Of a DNA stretch of 64,000 bases, positions 43,360 to 52,018 are shown one piece after another (positions within the stretch are counted from its first letter, which is position 1; each line of letters begins with the position of its first letter). The position numbers were made by a program, and so were the translations under genes. The notes beneath the pieces were generated by a model. That model ran no database searches. It saw only the letters and a list, made by a program, of their open reading frames with translations, and was not told the DNA's origin. This stretch comes from Paenibacillus crassostreae (lineage in GTDB: Bacteria > Bacillota > Bacilli > Paenibacillales > Paenibacillaceae), in assembly GCF_001857945.1 (NCBI RefSeq), contig NZ_CP017770.1:2728001-2792000 (forward strand), in the 5' to 3' direction.

Positions 43360-44110
43360 TCTGCACACCACCTAATACACCTTGCGTTTTCATAATGTCT
43401 TTAAAGAAGTCCTGTCTCGTTTCTTCCCCTTTATTTAATTGCGTATAGATTTGTCCGTCTTTGATAAAAATGACTCTACTGCAATAGCTAGCTGCTACAG
43501 GATCATGAGTCACCATAATGATCGTAGCATTTCTTTTCTGATTGAGTTCGCTCATTTTGTTTAATAAATCGGATGCGGATTTAGAATCAAGTGCCCCTGT
43601 AGGTTCATCTGCAAAAATTATACTTGGTTCATGAATAAATGCTCGTGCAGCGGATGTACGCTGTTTTTGACCTCCGGAAATTTCATTGGGGTATTTATCT
43701 TTGAGATCGAAAATGCCCAGTTCTGTTGCGACCTCTTTAAATTTCAGATTAGCCTCTTTCTTAGGTGTCTTGGTGATCGATAGTGGTAACAGGATATTTT
43801 CCTTCACTGTCAGTGTGTCTAATAGATTATATTCCTGAAAAATAAAGCCTAAATTATTCTTTCGAAATTCAGCCAACTGCTTTTCTTTCATTCCTGAAAT
43901 TTCAGTTCCTTCAATTTTGATCGTTCCATGACTTATCTTATCAATAGAAGATAGTACATTAAGTAATGTCGTCTTCCCTGATCCTGACGCACCCATAATA
44001 CTCACGAATTCTCCCTGTTCAATGCTGATATCAAGACCACTCAATACCTCTTGCTTATTGAACTTATTACCGTAGCTTTTATGTAGCTTATTTGCTTCTA
44101 AAATAATCAA
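43349..44110 (-). CDS. BceA-type ABC transporter ATP-binding protein (second module)
   Basis: 253 residues with Walker [10 protein letters not shown] (about residue 39), signature SGGQKQR (about 145) and Walker [13 protein letters not shown] (about 165). The start is TTG with AAGGGAG upstream, giving [14 protein letters not shown]. Its promoter has TATAAT at 44144-44149, and a 24-bp perfect palindrome lies 60 bases upstream of that, matching the box before the first BceA gene. It is coupled to the permease by an 11-base overlap. Confidence 0.9.
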   Translation of the reverse strand: MIILEANKLHKSYGNKFNKQEVLSGLDISIEQGEFVSIMGASGSGKTTLLNVLSSIDKISHGTIKIEGTEISGMKEKQLAEFRKNNLGFIFQEYNLLDTLTVKENILLPLSITKTPKKEANLKFKEVATELGIFDLKDKYPNEISGGQKQRTSAARAFIHEPSIIFADEPTGALDSKSASDLLNKMSELNQKRNATIIMVTHDPVAASYCSRVIFIKDGQIYTQLNKGEETRQDFFKDIMKTQGVLGGVQNEH

Positions 44111-44143
44111 TTGTATACACTCCCTTTTTCACTCGATATCCTT

Positions 44144-44221
44144 ATTATAAAAGAGTCATCCAATCTTATCCTTCGATTGATCGAACAAAACAACGAAGCA
44201 TGTGACATTGTTGTCACATGC
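44144..44221 (-). promoter_or_regulatory. Promoter and BceR-type operator of the second BceAB module
   Basis: The operator GCATGTGACA-N4-TGTCACATGC (44198-44221) is a perfect palindrome with ten-base arms whose core GTGACA-N4-TGTCAC equals the box at 264-279. The -10 TATAAT is at 44149-44144 and no good -35 is seen, so activation by a BceR-type regulator is expected. Confidence 0.65.
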
Positions 44222-44267
44222 TCACAACCAATTATAAGGACTTTCGGCTATGTCTGGATACAGCGGG

Positions 44268-45020
44268 TTACAGGCTTTTCAATTTTTTTCCTATGGATAT
44301 ACCCGTATCCCAGCGAAATGTGAGGACAGCAACTAGTAAACAAAGAATGGCGAATCCGATAAGTACTGCAAGGAATATCCAGACATCTTCTGTCGGTCCA
44401 GTGGGATGAAGAGCAGCTGACATGGCCTGCACAAAATAGTGGAATGGTTGTAATCTGGCAATGTTTTGTAGCCAATCAGGTGTATTTTGCATGCTGTAAA
44501 AGGCTTCGCTCGTAAACAACATAGGGAAACTGAATAAATTAGAGATCATATTCACATTGTTCTCATCTCTAGATACATTCGCCGTAATGAATCCTATGGC
44601 TGTAAAGCATATCGTAGCTACAAGCAGAGTCAAGAGCATAAACGCTATTCCCGATAAACTCACTGTAATACCAAAAACAAATACACTTAAAAGAATAATG
44701 ATGAAGCTCACAAGCATAGTAAGCACGGCCCTAGCACCTGTCATTGAGCAGATGAATGCAGTTGTCGAAAAGGGGGTTACACGAAGTAGTTTGTAAATAC
44801 CTCTGTTTCGCTGTGCCATAACATTAAATGCAGTGACCATGGTTGCACCAAACAATAAGTTTGTCGTTAGTATTCCCACAACCAACCGTTCCGAATAAGC
44901 GGGACTGTCGAAATAAAGTCCTAAGCCGATTAGCAAAGCAATCGGCAACATGATCGTTAAGATCAAGGTGTGAACATCTCTAAAAATTCCAGCAAGCATT
45001 GTTTTTAGAATAATGATCAT
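44268..45020 (-). CDS. ABC-2 type transporter permease
   Basis: 250 residues with six membrane helices, typical of ABC-2 export permeases: an N-terminal helix MLAGIFRDVHTLILTIMLPIALLIGLGLYF, a long conserved stretch NVMAQRNRGIYKLLRVTP, and a helix pair near FPMLFTSEAFY. It lies 28 bases after its ATPase gene. Small exporters of this form move drugs, lipids or peptides; the substrate is unknown. It is the third gene of a PadR-ATPase-permease unit inserted between the second BceAB and BceRS gene pairs. Confidence 0.87.
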   Translation of the reverse strand: MIIILKTMLAGIFRDVHTLILTIMLPIALLIGLGLYFDSPAYSERLVVGILTTNLLFGATMVTAFNVMAQRNRGIYKLLRVTPFSTTAFICSMTGARAVLTMLVSFIIILLSVFVFGITVSLSGIAFMLLTLLVATICFTAIGFITANVSRDENNVNMISNLFSFPMLFTSEAFYSMQNTPDWLQNIARLQPFHYFVQAMSAALHPTGPTEDVWIFLAVLIGFAILCLLVAVLTFRWDTGISIGKKLKSL

Positions 45021-45048
45021 TGGGATGCCCCTTTCAAAGTGAAATATC

Positions 45049-45750
45049 TTAATCTTCTGTTAATTGGATGTAGAGTTCTTCTAAGCTAGTCACGTTATAT
45101 TCAGTAAGCAGATCTTCAGGTGTACCCACTGCCTGAACTCGCCCAGCATTAATCATGACCACACGAGTAGCGAGCTTATGGACTTCTTCCATATCATGTG
45201 ATGTAAAAATAATTGAAGTACCCGTAGCAGTAAGTGATTGTATAAGGTTGCGAACTTCTCGGCGGGCCCGTGGGTCTAACGCGGAGGTTGGTTCATCTAA
45301 GAATAGGAGTTGCGGCTTGTGCATAATTGTCATAGCGATGGATAGGCGTTTCTGTTGACCACCGGATAGACGGTCTGCATTGGTTCGGACTACCTCTCTG
45401 AGATCGCACTGATCAAGGATAGATAGGATATCATTATTTGTTAAACGAAGACCGTAGAAAGCGGCGAACATCCGCATGTTTTCTAGTGCATTGAATCCTG
45501 GGAAGAAAGGTGTGGATTGTAATTGAACACCGATCTGATGAAAAGGGTCTTCTCGCCAATAAGTAACCGATCCTGCATCGGCTTGTTTCAAGCCCAAGAT
45601 CAAATCAAGGGTCGTTGACTTTCCAGCACCGTTTGGACCAATAATGGCTAATACCTCACCTCTTTCAATGAACAGATCCAGACCGTCTACAACGGCTCGG
45701 TTACCAAATTTCTTTACAAGACCGCGTGCGTGAACGACGATTTCCATCAT
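45049..45750 (-). CDS. ABC transporter ATP-binding protein (ABC-2 exporter)
   Basis: 233 residues with Walker A GPNGAGKST (about residue 39), signature LSGGQQKRL (about 133), Walker B LLFLDEPTSALD (about 153) and the H-loop in FTSHDMEEV. The length and CcmA/DrrA-like sequence fit a drug-type exporter ATPase. AAGGAGA lies before the ATG. A perfect palindrome (45776-45793) and a small hairpin lie in the 89 bases between it and the PadR gene. Confidence 0.9.
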   Translation of the reverse strand: MMEIVVHARGLVKKFGNRAVVDGLDLFIERGEVLAIIGPNGAGKSTTLDLILGLKQADAGSVTYWREDPFHQIGVQLQSTPFFPGFNALENMRMFAAFYGLRLTNNDILSILDQCDLREVVRTNADRLSGGQQKRLSIAMTIMHKPQLLFLDEPTSALDPRARREVRNLIQSLTATGTSIIFTSHDMEEVHKLATRVVMINAGRVQAVGTPEDLLTEYNVTSLEELYIQLTED

Positions 45751-45775
45751 AAGTCATCTCCTTAGCCAACATAGT

Positions 45776-45793
45776 ATATCCAATCTTGGATAT
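45776..45793. promoter_or_regulatory. Candidate PadR operator between padR-type and ABC genes
   Basis: ATATCCAA-TC-TTGGATAT is a perfect 8-2-8 inverted repeat. The half-site ATATCCAA recurs in the leader of the PadR gene (GGATATCCAACG at about 46394-46405), which suggests one regulator binds both. Confidence 0.5.
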
Positions 45794-45839
45794 TTAGATA
45801 TAATAAATTCGCCAAAAGATAACGGCGAACATAATTATA

Positions 45840-46361
45840 TTATTCAAGCAAATCAATAATTCGTTTGATATACGTAAGGTCTTGCTCTAATAACGCGATG
45901 GCATTATCGAAAGAAGCTTCCCCTAATGCGGACAGACCATAGCTCATCTTCAATTCTTTCCCGCTATGCCATAGAAGAAGCGTTTCTTCAACTTGTTTTA
46001 AATTTCGATTCAACAATTCAAGTGCATCTTCCTTGGGGATGGCATCGATCCAGCTTAACCCTAGAGTGAAATCAGATTTGACCGAATGTGGGGATAAGGT
46101 TAGTGTTTCCCGTATCAAATTTTGAAATAACTCCTCGCCTTTTTCCGTTATGGCATAAATCTTACGAAGACGTGCACCGGTTCGCTCTTCGCTATCTGTT
46201 CGGACTAGACTGTCCCGTTCCATTTTATTTAGGGAATAATATATGGAACCAGATAGTAAATTTGCCCATAAATCCATTCGACTTGTCTGAATGATTTGTT
46301 GAATTTCATAACCGTGCATCGGTCGTTGACGAAGGAGAGCAAGAACAATTAGATTAACCAT
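45840..46361 (-). CDS. PadR-family transcriptional regulator
   Basis: 173 residues: a PadR winged helix at the N-terminus (LIVLALLRQRPMHGYEIQQIIQ, SGSIYYSLNKMERDSLVR, RKIYAITEKGEELF) and a C-terminal helical domain for dimerisation. PadR proteins usually repress an adjacent drug exporter and release DNA on ligand binding, so the following ABC-2 pair is the likely target. GGAGGG lies six bases before the ATG. Its promoter (46424-46452) is a good vegetative one. Confidence 0.9.
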   Translation of the reverse strand: MVNLIVLALLRQRPMHGYEIQQIIQTSRMDLWANLLSGSIYYSLNKMERDSLVRTDSEERTGARLRKIYAITEKGEELFQNLIRETLTLSPHSVKSDFTLGLSWIDAIPKEDALELLNRNLKQVEETLLLWHSGKELKMSYGLSALGEASFDNAIALLEQDLTYIKRIIDLLE

Positions 46362-46423
46362 TCAAATCCCTCCATTTTTAAATAGTTAAACGCGGATATC
46401 CAACGTTGTTTATTACTAAATTT

Positions 46424-46452
46424 AGCATAGCTTATATCATAATATGTGTCAA
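46424..46452 (-). promoter_or_regulatory. Promoter of the PadR-ABC unit
   Basis: Read leftward: -35 TTGACA (46452-46447), 17-base spacer, -10 TATGCT (46429-46424). It starts just after the kinase stop codon, so the PadR-ABC unit is transcribed independently of the upstream two-component genes. Confidence 0.75.
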
Positions 46453-46465
46453 CAACACTAATTGA

Positions 46466-47473
46466 CTATGATGCCCCTGTGACCTTTACGAACTCATTCC
46501 TCTTGGAAAACGTTAAAGTAAAGGTCGATCCTACTCCGAGTTCTGATTCTACATGGATGTTGATGAGCAATGACTGGGCTGCCTTTTTAGCTAAATATAA
46601 TCCCATGCCTGTCGCGGCATTGTCTTGATGAATGGTTGTTGATGTGAACCCCTTGTCAAATATGCGTGATTGATCTCTTAGGTCAATCCCACGCCCAGCA
46701 TCTTTGACGATTAGGATAGTATGATCCATTCGTTGCTCGGTACTGATAATAATATCGGATGGTTCGCTATATTTCACCGCGTTTGTTAAGAGTTGTCTAA
46801 TGATGAAAGCCAACCATTTGGCGTCACTAAGCACTTCTTGTACATCTAACTGGATGTCAAAGCCAATCCCTTTTTGAATGCACCAGGATTGTAAAGTTTT
46901 AATCTCATTAAAAAGGATATCTTTTAAAGCTATATTTTCAATAAATAGGTCATTCTCTATAAACGGGATGCGCCTTTGATGGAGTTGTTGGTCCAGCAGG
47001 AGATGAATTCGCAACCATTCATACGTGAGATGGGTTTTCATGGTCTCGTCGTCGATACGATCTATCATCAAATGCATAGCTGTTAAGGGCGTCTTCACTT
47101 CATGTATCCAAGATAATAATTCATCCTTTTCTTGCTCTAAAGTCATTAGATTATGCGAAGCAACCCGGTTCAAGAGCTCGGCTTGACTAGTCATACTCTG
47201 TTCAATCAAGATCTCAAAGGGGCTTCTAGGAGTGGCTATACTCGTTAAATCAAGATTATTCTCCCGTTCTACTAGACTTCGATAGAATCTCGTTTCGATA
47301 TTGTAGCGGATGATCAAGAAGAATGTAAAAATGATTGTAGATAGAAAGCTGACATAGAGGATGGACATCACTGGGATCGCCGAATCCATATAAGCGATGA
47401 AGTTCAATAGAAATTGTAAGAGAATAAAAAGAATGATCCAACTACGCCGTTCGACGATATATTGTTTAATCAT
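46466..47473 (-). CDS. BceS-type intramembrane-sensing histidine kinase (second)
   Basis: 335 residues, the same length as the first BceS-like kinase. Two adjacent membrane helices (about 13-58) have a minimal external loop. The phospho-acceptor is in LLSWIHEVKTPLTAMHL (about residue 125); the N box RQLLTNAVKY and G boxes RGIDLRDQ and GMGLYLAKKAA follow. The ATG at 47473 overlaps the regulator stop codon (TATGATTAA); a longer frame from 47524 would overlap the regulator by 59 bases and is unlikely. Its likely transporter partner is the BceAB module at 41413-44110, though a PadR-ABC unit lies between them. Confidence 0.9.
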   Translation of the reverse strand: MIKQYIVERRSWIILFILLQFLLNFIAYMDSAIPVMSILYVSFLSTIIFTFFLIIRYNIETRFYRSLVERENNLDLTSIATPRSPFEILIEQSMTSQAELLNRVASHNLMTLEQEKDELLSWIHEVKTPLTAMHLMIDRIDDETMKTHLTYEWLRIHLLLDQQLHQRRIPFIENDLFIENIALKDILFNEIKTLQSWCIQKGIGFDIQLDVQEVLSDAKWLAFIIRQLLTNAVKYSEPSDIIISTEQRMDHTILIVKDAGRGIDLRDQSRIFDKGFTSTTIHQDNAATGMGLYLAKKAAQSLLINIHVESELGVGSTFTLTFSKRNEFVKVTGAS

Positions 47474-48161
47474 AGGTGGTAGCCTCTTCGATAGCCATGT
47501 AACCTTGTCCAACTTTCGTTTCAATAAAGCGTCCTAGGTCGAGCTCATCCAGTTTTTTTCGTAGCCGATTAACATTGACAGTTAGGGTATTGTCGCTGAT
47601 GAACCGCTGATCATCCCATAAGCTATTCATTAATTCCTCACGGGTGACGATCCTATTCTTCTTCTCAATGAGCAATTTTAGTATGTAAATTTCATTCTTG
47701 GTAAGCTCAATTGTTCCAGAATCATGACTGATCAAATTTTTCTCATAATCGATGGTTGCTCCACACCATATTTTGAGTTCAATCGTATCGGTATTGTAAT
47801 TGTAGACCCGTCTAAGAATCGCTTGAATTTTGGCAATGAGCACGTCGAAGTGAAAAGGCTTCTGAATATAGTCATCTGCACCAAGCTGCATAGACATCAC
47901 GATATCTGTCGGGTGATCGCGAGAGGATAGGAAGATAATTGGGATATTCGAATGCGATCGAATCATTCTACACCAGTGAAATCCATCGAATTTAGGCAAT
48001 TGGATATCGATAATAACTAGATCAGGTTTAATATCTGAGAACTGTTCAATGACACGACTGAAATCTGTAATCCCATAGACATCATAAGACCATTGCGATA
48101 ATCGATCTTTGATCTCAAGAAATAGTGTTGTATCATCTTCAATTAACAAGAGTTTAAACAA
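47466..48161 (-). CDS. BceR-type OmpR-family response regulator (second)
   Basis: 231 residues: a receiver (LLLIEDDTTLF, phospho-acceptor in LVIIDIQLPKFDGFHWC, Lys in YIQKPFHF) and an OmpR winged helix (VNRLRKKL, ETKVGQGYMAIEE). By analogy with the paralogue at 4277-4948 the start is TTG in the context ATCCCTTTGTTT, at 48161; upstream GTG codons overlap the ribosome binding site. It shares a two-gene operon with the kinase and probably binds the palindrome at 44198-44221. Confidence 0.88.
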   Translation of the reverse strand: MFKLLLIEDDTTLFLEIKDRLSQWSYDVYGITDFSRVIEQFSDIKPDLVIIDIQLPKFDGFHWCRMIRSHSNIPIIFLSSRDHPTDIVMSMQLGADDYIQKPFHFDVLIAKIQAILRRVYNYNTDTIELKIWCGATIDYEKNLISHDSGTIELTKNEIYILKLLIEKKNRIVTREELMNSLWDDQRFISDNTLTVNVNRLRKKLDELDLGRFIETKVGQGYMAIEEATTYD

Positions 48162-48189
48162 AGGGATCACCACACTTTTAGGTTATTGT

Positions 48190-48222
48190 AAAAGAGACCT
48201 CATGGATTGAGGTCCCCTTTAT
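48190..48222. terminator. Bidirectional terminator between the agu and two-component operons
   Basis: GAGACCTCA and TGAGGTCCCC form the stem, with A-rich and T-rich flanks. It mainly ends the aguA-aguB transcript reading leftward. Confidence 0.65.
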
Positions 48223-48235
48223 ATCTATTTCATAT

Positions 48236-49114
48236 CTATTTTACTTGGGTTGAACCATCGTATGTGGTGATAATCTTGTATAGATCAGGTCTTCGATCGC
48301 GGAATACGCCCCATTCTAGACGTTGAATTTCCAATTCATCTAGATCAAATTCTGTAACCAATACCGTTTCATCCTGACGACCAGCTTCTGTAATTTTATT
48401 CCCCTGAGGTCCCGCAATAAATGAGGAACCATAGAAGGTAATCTTGAAATCCTCATCGGATTCCACACCCACGCGGTTCGATGCAATAACTGGAATCAGG
48501 TTAGCCGCAGCATGTCCGAGCATACAGGTCTGCCAATGATCCTTAGAATCGATGTTACTATCCTGAGGTTCTGAACCGATTGCCGTAGGGTAGAAGAGTA
48601 ACTCAGCACCCATTAATGCCATACAACGAGCTGCCTCTGGATACCACTGATCCCAACAAATGCCTACGCCAATTTTCCCGTATCGGGTGGACCATACTTG
48701 GAATCCTGTATCGCCAGGGTTGAAGTAGAATTTCTCTTCATACCCTGGGCCATCTGGAATATGGCTTTTACGGTAATGTCCTAGCACTACACCGTCTGCA
48801 TCAATAACTGCTAATGAATTATATCTCGCATAATTTTTTTTCTCATAAAAGCTAATGGGTAACACAACGTTCAATTCCTTAGCTACCTCTTGGAAATGCT
48901 TAATCGCTGGGTTGTCCTCAAGCGCTGTTGCATACTGATAATATTCCGATTTCTCCTTCTGGCAGAAGTACGGAGTCTCGAACAATTCTTGCAGGAGAAT
49001 AATTTGAGCGCCCTGTTGGGCAGCTTCTCGAACTAATGCATCCGCCTTCCGAATGTTATCTTCAATATCCCATGAACAACTCATTTGTGTAGCTGCTACT
49101 TTGACTAAACGCAT
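48236..49114 (-). CDS. aguB: N-carbamoylputrescine amidase
   Basis: 292 residues of the nitrilase superfamily, hydrolysing N-carbamoylputrescine to putrescine, ammonia and CO2. The catalytic triad is Glu in LLQELFETPYF (about residue 43), Lys in YRKSHIPDGPGY (about 119) and Cys in GVGICWDQWYPE (about 155). Length and signature HIPDGPGYEEKFYFNPGD match AguB well. It is the second gene of an operon with agmatine deiminase, 38 bases downstream. It completes the agmatine-to-putrescine pathway. Confidence 0.93.
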   Translation of the reverse strand: MRLVKVAATQMSCSWDIEDNIRKADALVREAAQQGAQIILLQELFETPYFCQKEKSEYYQYATALEDNPAIKHFQEVAKELNVVLPISFYEKKNYARYNSLAVIDADGVVLGHYRKSHIPDGPGYEEKFYFNPGDTGFQVWSTRYGKIGVGICWDQWYPEAARCMALMGAELLFYPTAIGSEPQDSNIDSKDHWQTCMLGHAAANLIPVIASNRVGVESDEDFKITFYGSSFIAGPQGNKITEAGRQDETVLVTEFDLDELEIQRLEWGVFRDRRPDLYKIITTYDGSTQVK

Positions 49115-49152
49115 CTATTGTTCCTCCTTGCTGTATTAAAAAGCTTGGTATA

Positions 49153-50175
49153 TTACGGCATCTGTTGCGTTGTACAATGCACATTGCCACCTTCACGGAT
49201 AATACCCATACCGTCTACGGTGCGTATAGTTCGATCTGGGAATACCATCTTGAGTTTCTCAGCGGCAAGCCGATCTGTTTCTACTGCAGTTCCACCAAAG
49301 ACAGGCAAAATAATTCCACCATTCACGAAATAAAAGTTCAAATAACTTAAGGTAAGGCGTTGTTCCCCGTGAGCCCGATAAGGGGGCTGTTGGATTGGAA
49401 TAACTTCAAGCTTCCTACCCTTAGCATCATAAGATTGTTGAAGTATACGTAGATTCTCCTGAGTGATCTCGTAATTCTCATCGGTAGGATCATCGCAGAC
49501 CTGTAGGATTACTTTCCCCGGTGCAGCGAAACATGCGATATTATCCACATGACCGTCCGTCTCGTCACCACTCAACCCTCTTGTTAGCCAAATAACCTTA
49601 TCAATATTGAGGAACTGTTTCAGTATGTCCTCAATTTGTTGGCGATTCAAATGTGGATTTCGATTGGGATTAAGTAGGCATTCTTCTGTAGTGATGAGTG
49701 TGCCCTCTCCATCGACATGGATCGAACCCCCTTCCATCACTAGAGGTGCATCAAATCTTCTAATAGCAAAATGTTCAAGAATCTGAGGAGCTACTTGATC
49801 GTCTAAATCCCAAGGGGAGTATTTTCCACCCCAGGCGTTGAAGCCCCAGTTGATTCCTGCTACTTCACCCTCTTGATTGACAATGAAGGTTGGCCCGTTA
49901 TCTCTAAGCCAAGCATCATTATGTTCAATACTTAAGCATTGTATTTGATTATTGTCCGAGAACAAGGCTTGTACACCATCCATATCAGATGGATTCACGA
50001 TCACAGTGATAGGTTCAAATTCAGCAATGGCTTGAATGGTCAGGGTGTATGATTTGCATACTTCTTCATAATTATCAGGGTAACACATTGAATCTTGGAC
50101 AGGCCAAGAAATGAATGTACGTGAATGTTCGGACCATTCGGGTGGCATTGTATATGATAAGTCTCTTGGATTCAT
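49153..50175 (-). CDS. aguA: Agmatine deiminase
   Basis: 340 residues of the guanidine-modifying (PAD) superfamily, converting agmatine to N-carbamoylputrescine and ammonia. Hallmarks are TMPPEWSEHSRTFISWP at the N-terminus, DAWLRDNGPTF, GGSIHVDGEGTLITTEECLLNPNRNP, the catalytic HVDNIACF and the nucleophile Cys in GGNVHCTTQQMP near the C-terminus. A promoter lies about 62 bases upstream. Arginine decarboxylase, which would supply agmatine, is not in the window. Confidence 0.93.
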   Translation of the reverse strand: MNPRDLSYTMPPEWSEHSRTFISWPVQDSMCYPDNYEEVCKSYTLTIQAIAEFEPITVIVNPSDMDGVQALFSDNNQIQCLSIEHNDAWLRDNGPTFIVNQEGEVAGINWGFNAWGGKYSPWDLDDQVAPQILEHFAIRRFDAPLVMEGGSIHVDGEGTLITTEECLLNPNRNPHLNRQQIEDILKQFLNIDKVIWLTRGLSGDETDGHVDNIACFAAPGKVILQVCDDPTDENYEITQENLRILQQSYDAKGRKLEVIPIQQPPYRAHGEQRLTLSYLNFYFVNGGIILPVFGGTAVETDRLAAEKLKMVFPDRTIRTVDGMGIIREGGNVHCTTQQMP

Positions 50176-50236
50176 GATTTACCTCGCATCTATTGTGGTG
50201 TCTTTATCCCCGTGACTCAGTGGGATGTACAGATCT

Positions 50237-50265
50237 TATCATATAATAACTTGTTTCCTACCACA
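50237..50265 (-). promoter_or_regulatory. Promoter of the aguA-aguB operon
   Basis: Read leftward: -35 TTGTGG (50265-50260), 17-base spacer, -10 TATGAT (50242-50237). Confidence 0.6.
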
Positions 50266-50328
50266 ACATGAATACTCTGAAGTGTTCTAGGAATATAACG
50301 TGATGACAAGTGAGGTTCAGAACATAGG

Positions 50329-50360
50329 AAAGAGACATTTTCTCATGAAATGTCCCTTTT
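50329..50360. terminator. Hairpin between the monooxygenase and aguA genes
   Basis: AAAGAGACATTT pairs with AAATGTCCCTTT, with T-rich flank on the plus side and a weaker tail on the minus side. It probably ends the monooxygenase transcript. Confidence 0.5.
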
Positions 50361-50424
50361 CAATGTTCAATATATGACTTAGAAGATTATATATAGATAT
50401 TTAGCCTTTGTAATGAGTTATATA

Positions 50425-50757
50425 TTATTGAGAGATTTCTCTCGTAGTAGCCACTTCATACGTAATCATTTCACTACCCAGGATCGGGGATGCTTTTTTA
50501 GCTTCTGCAGAATCTGGTTCTGGACGTTTGTGAGAAGCTTTGAAGGCGTCACTATTTCTCCATGCCATAAAGTCATCTTGCGATTCCCAGTACATATTCA
50601 CGTTCAACTCATCATATTCTTCTAGATTTTGTGTTAACAACACCTCTACTTTAATAATCCCTTTTGAAGAGTCCAATGGACCTGGTGCGGTAAATCTTGG
50701 GGCCATGGCAGCACCCATTCCTTTTGTTACTTTAATTCTATTCGTTACGACGATCAT
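50425..50757 (-). CDS. IsdG/HmoA-like heme-degrading monooxygenase
   Basis: 110 residues of the antibiotic-biosynthesis-monooxygenase (ABM) fold. MIVVTNRIKVTKGMG at the start and KVEVLLTQNLEEYDELNVNMYWESQDDFMAWRNSDAFKASHKR match IsdG/HmoA-type enzymes, with the expected Asn (about 6), Trp (about 66) and His (about 75). These open heme to release iron without a reductase partner. AAAGGAG lies nine bases before the ATG at 50757, so eight earlier codons are excluded. No heme uptake genes are adjacent, and I see no Fur box in front of it. Confidence 0.85.
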   Translation of the reverse strand: MIVVTNRIKVTKGMGAAMAPRFTAPGPLDSSKGIIKVEVLLTQNLEEYDELNVNMYWESQDDFMAWRNSDAFKASHKRPEPDSAEAKKASPILGSEMITYEVATTREISQ

Positions 50758-50884
50758 TGCATACCGCTCCTTTGGTTTCATATTTGAATGGATCTAGCTC
50801 AATAACTGAGCAGGGATTCTAATATTTATTGTAAAGCTTTATGAAGAGATTGCAAATCTAGGCAGATATGAAGAATACGCAAAA

Positions 50885-50916
50885 AAAGAGAAGGATCATG
50901 GATGATCCTTCTCTTT
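50885..50916. terminator. Bidirectional intrinsic terminator
   Basis: AAAGAGAAGGATCA and TGATCCTTCTCTTT form a perfect 14-bp stem with a four-base loop. Confidence 0.92.
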
Positions 50917-50940
50917 CATAATACATTGAGATGTTTGCTA

Positions 50941-51480
50941 TTATCTTAAAGTTTTCAATGCACCGCTCCAAGCGATAACTTGATCAAGCATAGCATTCAC
51001 ATTATCAAGATGCAGGTCAGCTGGTTTGAATACAGATCCATTCTCGAAATCTGTGAACAATGATAGTGTTGGATGTACACGAACGTCTGCGATTAGTAAC
51101 TCACCTAGAATCCCACGTAAATGTTCCGCTGCACGAGCTCCACCAGTGGAACCGTAACTTACGATACCCGCCGCTTTATTGTTCCACTCATCGCGCGCAA
51201 AATCCAATGCATTTTTCAAAGCTGCTGTAATGCTGTGATTGTATTCTTGAGTAATGAATACGAATCCGTCAAGGCTAGATAGCTTTGCTGACCAAGCTGC
51301 AGCACCTGGACCAGGATCAGCTTCGCCTAGAAATGGTAATTTGAATTCTGCAATATCTACGATTTCATAATTAGCATCCCCACGCTTGTCAGCGATACCT
51401 TTCACCCATTCTCCAACTTGTGGACTAACACGTCCTTGACGTGTACTTCCTAGAATAATACCGATGTTTAACTTAGTCAT
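50941..51480 (-). CDS. NADPH-dependent FMN reductase family protein
   Basis: 179 residues of flavodoxin-like fold: N-terminal NIGIILGSTRQGRVS binds FMN phosphate, and VFITQEYNHSITAALKNALDF and GSTGGARAAEHLRGIL are conserved. The family includes azoreductases and quinone reductases. GGAGG lies eight bases before the ATG at 51480. The frame continues upstream to 51543 through MGILNKLFGTSTNQEENI, which could be a natural N-terminal extension or a leader overlapping the ribosome binding site. It is monocistronic. Confidence 0.88.
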   Translation of the reverse strand: MTKLNIGIILGSTRQGRVSPQVGEWVKGIADKRGDANYEIVDIAEFKLPFLGEADPGPGAAAWSAKLSSLDGFVFITQEYNHSITAALKNALDFARDEWNNKAAGIVSYGSTGGARAAEHLRGILGELLIADVRVHPTLSLFTDFENGSVFKPADLHLDNVNAMLDQVIAWSGALKTLR

Positions 51481-51543
51481 TATATTTTCCTCCTGATTGG
51501 TTGATGTACCAAATAATTTATTTAAGATACCCATAACTTGCAC

Positions 51544-52001
51544 CGCCTATAAAATATTGTGTTATTCGAATGATTGGAAAGGATCAGCTCCTTTATCTTG
51601 GAATGGTATAGTCCCTATTTATTATTAATTGCTATAACTAGGGATTTCTAATCAACTGCCTCAATAAAATTTTGTAAGAATCAATTTCATAATTATGCAA
51701 ATCTATTTAATAGGCGATTATGAAACTGATTCATGTAACAAATATGTGAGGGTTGAGGCCATACTTTCCTTAATTCCGTAACAATCCTTAACCATCTTAA
51801 ATTATGATATTTTGAACATGAGATAATATTAATACACTGATTTCTTTTTGTCAATACCTTTTGAAAGGTTATACCCTTACTTTTTTTTAGAAGAATAAAG
51901 ATCTTAATAAGATACGCATATTTAATGATAATTAGACTAATTTGAAACAAGTAAGCTGAAATAATCTTTCAAAATATTCATACAAAAAGAAGAACATGCA
52001 A
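51544..52001. other. Intergenic region with one family A element and otherwise nothing recognisable
   Basis: This 458-base gap separates the FMN reductase start from the end of the EamA gene. It is AT-rich. Apart from the A4 element (51678-51732) and the terminator at 51988 I see no gene: the one reverse frame here has no ribosome binding site and reads as low-complexity hydrophobic/Lys sequence. Confidence 0.6.
51678..51732. repeat. Family A MITE-like element, copy A4 (55 bp, shortest copy)
   Basis: Ends GAATCAATTTCATAAT and ATTATGAAACTGATTC are inverted repeats with one mismatch. TGTAA stands just before it and again one base after it, a possible target duplication. Confidence 0.8.
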
Positions 52002-52018
52002 TTAATGCACGCTCTTCT
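51988..52018 (-). terminator. Terminator of the EamA gene, containing its stop codon
   Basis: AGAAGAACATGCA and TGCACGCTCTTCT pair with two wobbles; read leftward it is followed by TTTTTGT. The stem includes the last codons. Confidence 0.7.

Noticed and set aside
47466..47524. 59-base overlap between the second BceR and BceS genes
   Set aside because: It comes from the longest possible kinase frame. The ATG at 47473 overlapping the regulator stop is the better start.
51693..51950. 85-codon minus-strand frame in the gap before the EamA gene
   Set aside because: It starts without a ribosome binding site, its end lies inside the family A element, and the composition is low-complexity.
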